This document shows, in pieces, positions 59,474 through 64,000 of a DNA stretch of 64,000 bases. This DNA comes from Hyposmocoma kahamanoa (Eukaryota > Arthropoda > Insecta > Lepidoptera > Cosmopterigidae). The notes under the pieces are model-generated. The model ran no database searches. It was not told the origin of the DNA and was given only the letters and a program-made list of their open reading frames with translations. The stretch covers positions 1,359,305-1,423,304 of the forward strand of contig NW_020653750.1 of assembly GCF_003589595.1 (NCBI RefSeq), in the 5' to 3' direction. Every line of letters begins with the position of its first letter. Position 1 is the first letter of the stretch. The translations under genes and the position numbers were made by a program.

Positions 59474-59975
59474 ACCCATTGACCAAAGTCCAATAAAGTC
59501 ACAAAAGTAGAACTTTCTGCCGTTCACCGTGTCAGTAGCGCGTAAATCGTAGTCACGGGGACGAGTAAATTAAATTTTGTCACCGCATACGCAATCGACA
59601 AGGAAAACGACGCGTCATCATCGAACGTAACCGCGAAGTTTGATAACTCGACTTTCTCTCTCGACCGGCGCTGTATGGTGGCGAGCCAAGCGAATGAGCC
59701 GCTGAACGCTGAGCGCACTTGTGAGCAGAGTCGGGGAAGCCTTTGCACCCAGCCTCATTCCGTTCTCGACGAGCCAGCACGTTGGCGGCGAACGGCGCGC
59801 GCTCGCCACCCGGTTTGCACCCTATCGCACATGCGTTCCAAGATTCTAAAGTCCGTTAATAAGATCAAACCCCGATTCGAAAATTTTCAAGACTAGTCGT
59901 GATTTGTTTTGTTTTTAATTAATTAAATGTTTTTTTAGTGATTCTTGTTCTGTTGTCTATTGTCAAGGCGGCGAC

Positions 59976-59992
59976 ATGGGAACTTATAAAAC
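59976..59992 (+). CDS. candidate first coding exon of a plus-strand gene running out of the window
   Basis: ATGGGAACTTATAAAAC|GTAAGT: a start codon in a GC-rich context (GGCGGCGACATGG), five codons (MGTYK) plus two bases, then a consensus donor. It follows a TATA box and a CpG-rich leader. No second exon was found up to 64000, so this rests only on promoter, context and donor. Confidence 0.25.
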
Positions 59993-59999
59993 GTAAGTT

Positions 60000-60990
60000 T
60001 GAAGTTTTTGCCATATTAGACAATTGACTGGCTTGTTTACTTCTGCGTAGCGTGCCTTAAGCAAGAAAAACTCATTTATTGCTTAAACAGCGACTGTTTT
60101 AAGAAAATCTTATATATAAGTCAGGCTTCTGATAACAAAGAGATATGTCGTCTGTTCACTGTAAAGTTTTGAATGAACTGCGAATTCCTTGCAGCTCACA
60201 ATGTGGGACAATGCCAATCAATGGCATAGGTTCAACCAAGTTGTATGCTGATTTTAATTAAATCTTAATTGTTAAAGTATTGAGGAAAATCATCCGTACT
60301 TAATGGTATTAAGTGTCATTTATTCAATCTGATAGAAGTTTGTTTAAAGATTGCTATTAAGAACTGTAATATTATACGTACATGTAATAATGTCAATTTA
60401 TTTTTCAATTAAATCACACTCATGAAAATGCTATAACGTTGGACAAAACTTTTAAGGAATGTTGTTTACCTTAATATAATTTACTTCCTTATTAATATGC
60501 CAACAAGAGTATTCATTATTGATTATTACTAATATTCTTATTAATACTAATTTCGAAAGTAAAAAAATCTAGTGGTATAAATAATAATACTTCATCACGG
60601 TAATTTCAATATCATAGTACAGATTTCAGAAGTCGAAAACTTAAGAACAAGAACAAAAGAGAACGAGTCAAGCACCATTCTGGAATAAACTTTGTTAAAT
60701 TATCTATTTCCACATTTTTCATTCAAAACAAAATAGAACAACGTCTACACTAAAGTCGTTTCGTTACTTTTTCGTATATAAAAGCTTATGATGTGCTATT
60801 AGTATAAACAACCGTGTCTACTATTATGAAAGCGCGTAGATAAATTTTATGGTATCTACAAAATGAGCGAATAATTAATTAATCAAATATTGCTTTTAAC
60901 ATCATTCGTAAAACTATAGCTAAATAATAATACGTTGTAAAATTTTAAGAACTAAAGTTGCCTCCATAATAAATCCATGGTGTTAATAAA
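60000..60990. other. AT-rich stretch, nothing recognised
   Basis: No ORF of note and no repeat that I can assign. Would be first-intron sequence if the exon at 59976 is real. Confidence 0.4.
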
Positions 60991-60997
60991 CTTTAAC

Positions 60998-61216
60998 TGC
61001 CTCCGTGGCCGAACGGTTACCATGCCGGACTGCCACGCAGAAGCCCCAGGTTCGATTCCCGGGGCGGGAGAAATATTTGTATGGCCTACATTTATTTCTC
61101 TCGTGAGTTTGGGTGTAATTTGTGGTTGTCTATGTGTGTGTCCATGGCGACACAGGGTTTCCCTAGTGCGGGGCTATGTTGAGTGTGTGCGTTATTATTA
61201 TTATTATTATTATTAA
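60998..61216 (+). repeat. well-preserved tRNA-derived SINE with (TTA)n tail
   Basis: A box CCGTGGCCGAACGGTTACCA, B box CAGGTTCGATTCCCGGGGCG, then AAATATTTGTATGGCCTACA, CTCGTGAGTTTGGGTGTAAT and CATGGCGACACAGGG, ending in eight TTA units. A diverged copy is at 22265-22450. The clean microsatellite tail suggests recent insertion. Confidence 0.88.
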
Positions 61217-61299
61217 ACTAGTGTCGTGCATACAAATATTAACCGTTTTTTTATCACACAGTTTAAAAACTGATAAATTATGATAAAAATATAAATTTA

Positions 61300-61675
61300 A
61301 ACCAACTTCATTTTTGAAGTCGGAAGAGGAAGGGAGAAGGAAGAATTAGGTTCTCAATTCGATTTTATTTTTTATGTACATTATGCGATTATTCTGTAAT
61401 TTGTGAACCGATTTCGATGATTATTTTTTGTTAGAAAGAGCATACTTCGGTAGTAGTCCCAGTCTTCTGGTTTTTAATATATATAATAGACACACGCTTG
61501 GCCACAACTTCACCTTTCTCACATTCAAATTTGAAGAAAATGTTCTACCTCCAATTGTCGCAAATTAAGGGATTAATCCGGTTTATTGGATTTAACTCAC
61601 TGTTCTTTAACCGATTTCAATAAAACTTGGCAAATAAATGTTATTGCACAAACTTTTCAAGTCGGTTTTTTTAAT
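61300..61675 (+). repeat. ACCGACTTC-type repeat, copy 6
   Basis: Starts AAACCAACTTCATTTTTGAA, contains TTCTCAATTCGATTTTATTT and GTGAACCGATTTCGATGATT, and ends CTTTTCAAGTCGGTTTTTTT. A ~70-bp foreign stretch (about 61465-61535) interrupts it. Confidence 0.75.
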
Positions 61676-61949
61676 AAAAAAATAAGTTGAGAACGTTTTG
61701 TTCAACTTGTTTAAGTTTAATAAGTTTTAGACGCCATCAAATATTTTTGATACTAACAATAACGTGTATACATGTAAATTAAAAGAGTTCATGGACATTC
61801 ATCCAAAGTAAGTAAATATTCTTATCAGTATTTTTGTTAAAAGCGCATTTAATTTAAGCGACGATTTTGTAAATTAATGTAAGCTTTTTTAGACAGAATC
61901 CTGTACTTGGCTGCCAAGTTGAAAATGCAATAACACCAATACTTGAGTT

Positions 61950-62716
61950 TAGAGGTGGGCGCTTAAACGAAAAGCACTTAAAAAGTCTGCTTTTTAAAAT
62001 AAGCACATAAGCACGCTTTTCATTTTAAGCGTAAGCGTTGGTCACTGGTCAGTTCTATAGGTACTCAACAATTTCATTTTTTACCGTGTCTTCAACGTGC
62101 CTAAGTTGCAAGTAGCGCCATGCATGTTTTCTAAACAAACTAATTCAACATAACGTTGCAAGCTTTTTTAAACATAAAATCTATGCGCTTATGTTTTTCT
62201 AAACGACTTTTTAAGCGTCAAACTAAAAAGCTAAGTGAAAACTTAGGCTCAGAACGGATGGAATGGAATACGACCTTTAGACAATTTTTTCCATCCTCTA
62301 AGAGTGAAAAGCGCTTTTACAAGCACGCTTTTTAAAGGTACGTTTCAACAGTAAAAAAATAAGCAGTTTTTTTTTCATTTCAACGGTTAACAACTACAAA
62401 AGTTAAACAACTTATGTTTTTGAACGCTTTTAAACGTCAATGAACAAAATGTAAATATAATAATGTTATGTCATAAATAAAAATATAACTCGTTTTCTTA
62501 CAAAAAACTTACTTATCTTAAAACCTTCAGTAGTCTACTCTTGCGTTTCGCTATCGACACAACGTTGCAAGTTCTATGCGCTTAAATGGTTTCTAAACGA
62601 TTTTGTTAGCATCAAACTAAAAAGCGTTTAAGTGAAAAAGCGTTTAAGAAAGCACGCTTTTTAAAAAAGCATAATGTTTAAACGTTTAAAAAAATAAGGA
62701 GTTTTTCCCATCTCTA
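61950..62716. mobile_element. hAT-like non-autonomous element
   Basis: Ends TAGAGGTGGGCGCTTAAAC and (reverse complement) TAGAGATGGGAAAAACTCC; hAT elements start (C/T)AGRGRTGGG and duplicate 8 bp. Flanks CTTGAGTT and TTCAAGTT agree at 5 of 8 positions. The interior is rich in repeated AAGCG/CTTTTTAA phrases; part (62235-62260) resembles GGCTCAGAACGGATGGAATG of the MITE at 1151. No ORF. Confidence 0.5.
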
Positions 62717-62744
62717 TTCAAGTTTTTGAGTTTTCGCAATTGTT

Positions 62745-62850
62745 ACACATAGGAAATTAATCTATTTTTCCGGATTTGAATCATTTAATATTTGTTTGAA
62801 AAAACAAATATATGCTATTTAAATCCGGAAATATAGTTTCATTTCCAACA
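62745..62850. mobile_element. hairpin MITE (AACAAATATACGC family), near-complete
   Basis: TTACACATAGGAAATTAATC, TTTTTCCGGATTTGAATC and TTTGTTTGAAAAAACAAATA TATGC fold onto ATTTAAATCCGGAAATATAG and TTTCATTTCC: the two halves are inverse copies around TTTGTTTGAAAAAACAAA. This copy shows the likely full symmetric structure of the family. Confidence 0.7.
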
Positions 62851-63064
62851 TCAATACTCTTTGTCTTTCTGTATTTTAATGTAATAACTTAAAAGTAATA
62901 TCTTATAAGTAATATGCTAATCTAACTTCTGATCTCAATAATTAATCAAGTAAGATACACATTGTAACAAAAAGAAGCGATCATATTTCAACTAGTGATT
63001 CGTACTCATAACAAAAATAACTTTAGTTAAAAACAATTATTAATTATTAAATTTCCGATGACAC

Positions 63065-63560
63065 GTATTTTGTCATCATCATCAACCCATTTATACGTCC
63101 CACTGCTGAACACGGGTCTCCTCTTAGGCGACAGTTTAGGCCACAGTCAGCCACGCTGGCCCAATGCATGTTGGAAACTTCACACATTTTCCGAGGATTG
63201 AGAACCTTCTTCGAGGCGCAGGCAGTTAGCAGTAGAGCTCCTTGTGTAAGAATTGATCCAGGAAAGTACTGCCATGTTACCTATTTCTGCCGCCAAGCAG
63301 TAATGTGAACATTACTGCGTTCCGGCTTTCAAGGATGCTAGTGAAATAACAGGCACATGGGTCTTGTCAACTTATGTCTCAGGATGACGGGCGCAGTGAC
63401 AATGCCCCTCTGATCATTATGACTTAAAACTCTGAGTGGCACTGCAGCTGTTATGGACAGACGTGTCGCATACCACCAGTCTTGATGTTGGTATCAAAAA
63501 AAAAGGTTCATCAAGATGTTTTCCTTCACCGAAAAGCTCATGGCTTACCAACGTTTTGTC
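63065..63560 (+). repeat. CATCAACCCATTTATACG repeat, copy 2, split by a retroposon
   Basis: The left part 63065-63227 (TCATCAACCCATTTATACGT, CAGCCACGCTGGCCCAATGC) and right part from about 63505 (GTTCATCAAGATGTTTTCCT TCACCG) are the two halves of one copy; the A-tailed retroposon copy 8 lies between them. Confidence 0.8.
63228..63504 (+). repeat. ~270-bp A-tailed retroposon, copy 8, nested
   Basis: From TTAGCAGTAGAGCTCCTTGT to GTTGGTATCAAAAAAAAA. Because the host repeat is known on both sides, this copy defines the element's ends best. Confidence 0.85.
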
Positions 63561-64000
63561 GTAAGACAACTAACTGAAGTTAGTTTAGACATTTTAATTA
63601 CACCCTGTTAAGTTAACTTTGTGTTAGATCATTCTGTATATAAACATCACATCATTCTGCTTATAAGTATTTAGTTACATGCACCTATAAGATTTTTTGC
63701 TGCCAAGAATAAAAAAGGTAATTACCTTGCCCAGACCGCCAACTTTCCTGTTTCAATGTCGTTTTCTTACAGAGCAAGTTTCCCATTTGTTACTTGTCAA
63801 ATCTTGGCTTAGAATAATAACTTCAATAATTAAAAGAATTACAAGCTCTGAGGAAGTGTTCGTGCATTATTATATTAATATATTAAGGTTTTTGTTTCTG
63901 ATAAGATTACGTTTGGGGGTTAAGTTAACTAATTTGTTTTAATCACAATGTAAGGATAATTATTAACATAAAGATTGAACACACAGAAAAATTCTTTCAT
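63561..64000. other. window end, nothing recognised
   Basis: AT-rich, no supported feature. Confidence 0.4.

Noticed and set aside
59524..59896. four overlapping ORFs on both strands in the GC-rich island
   Set aside because: Low stop density from high GC explains them; none has motifs, and they overlap each other on both strands. More likely a promoter or leader region.
60998..61070. tRNA gene (Leu/Ser-like)
   Set aside because: It is continuous with a SINE body and a (TTA)n tail, and a second copy exists at 22265.
1..64000. CRISPR arrays, bacterial operons, ribosome binding sites, viral genomes
   Set aside because: No regularly spaced identical repeats and no compact gene order; all clear genes are interrupted by introns and the repeats are eukaryotic retroposons and transposons.

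Overview
The window is a piece of a lepidopteran (moth or butterfly) nuclear genome. The evidence is interrupted genes with GT-AG introns, strong AT richness, and many interspersed repeats of types common in Lepidoptera: several tRNA-like SINEs with recognisable A and B boxes, the 'CATCAACCCATTTATACG' repeat, the 'ACCGACTTCAAAA' repeat and the 'CATCTCACCYG' repeat. The order is inferred from these repeat styles and from the protein sequences, not from a database search. One scaffold gap (10 N) lies at 85-94.

Left third (530-21340, + strand): the 3' nine exons of an SLC26-family anion transporter, closest in style to SLC26A11 (sodium-independent sulfate anion transporter). All nine exons join in frame (1431 nt, 476 residues plus stop) and give the last membrane segments, a STAS domain and a cytosolic tail with a PPxY motif. 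The 5' exons lie left of the window. The introns are loaded with mobile DNA: a nearly intact Tc1-like element (9896-11508), a decayed Tc1-like element (14758-16310), a non-autonomous Transib-like element with a 5-bp target duplication (11758-12488), a Harbinger-like relic (6902-7571), MITEs, SINEs and a LINE tail.

Middle (25349-33730, - strand): a locus for a secreted protein I could rebuild exon by exon. Exons at 33415-33217, 31931-31836 and 31747-31176 encode a signal peptide and a very Asp/Glu/Ala-rich acidic protein. Exons at 28521-28317, 28121-27617, 26739-26605 and 25486-25349 encode a Lys/Pro/Thr-rich basic region followed by a well-formed C-terminal domain. The downstream set has no start of its own and begins in phase 1. 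The acidic exon 3 contains a strong GTGAGT donor in phase 1, so both sets join into one frame of 569 residues. The most economical reading is one gene with a long bipartite (acidic then basic) product and a short acidic product made by reading through the internal donor. I do not recognise its function. A TATA box with a CRE-like TTACGTCA site lies upstream.

Right half (about 34-64 kb): mostly intergenic or intronic DNA without a convincing multi-exon gene. It holds a degenerate mariner element (51147-52458), a LINE reverse-transcriptase fragment (47819-48357), a hAT-like element (61950-62716) and many SINE or LINE-tail copies. Weak candidates are a small secreted peptide near 38.5 kb, and a promoter with a first coding exon at 59467-59992 on the + strand whose continuation would lie beyond the window.
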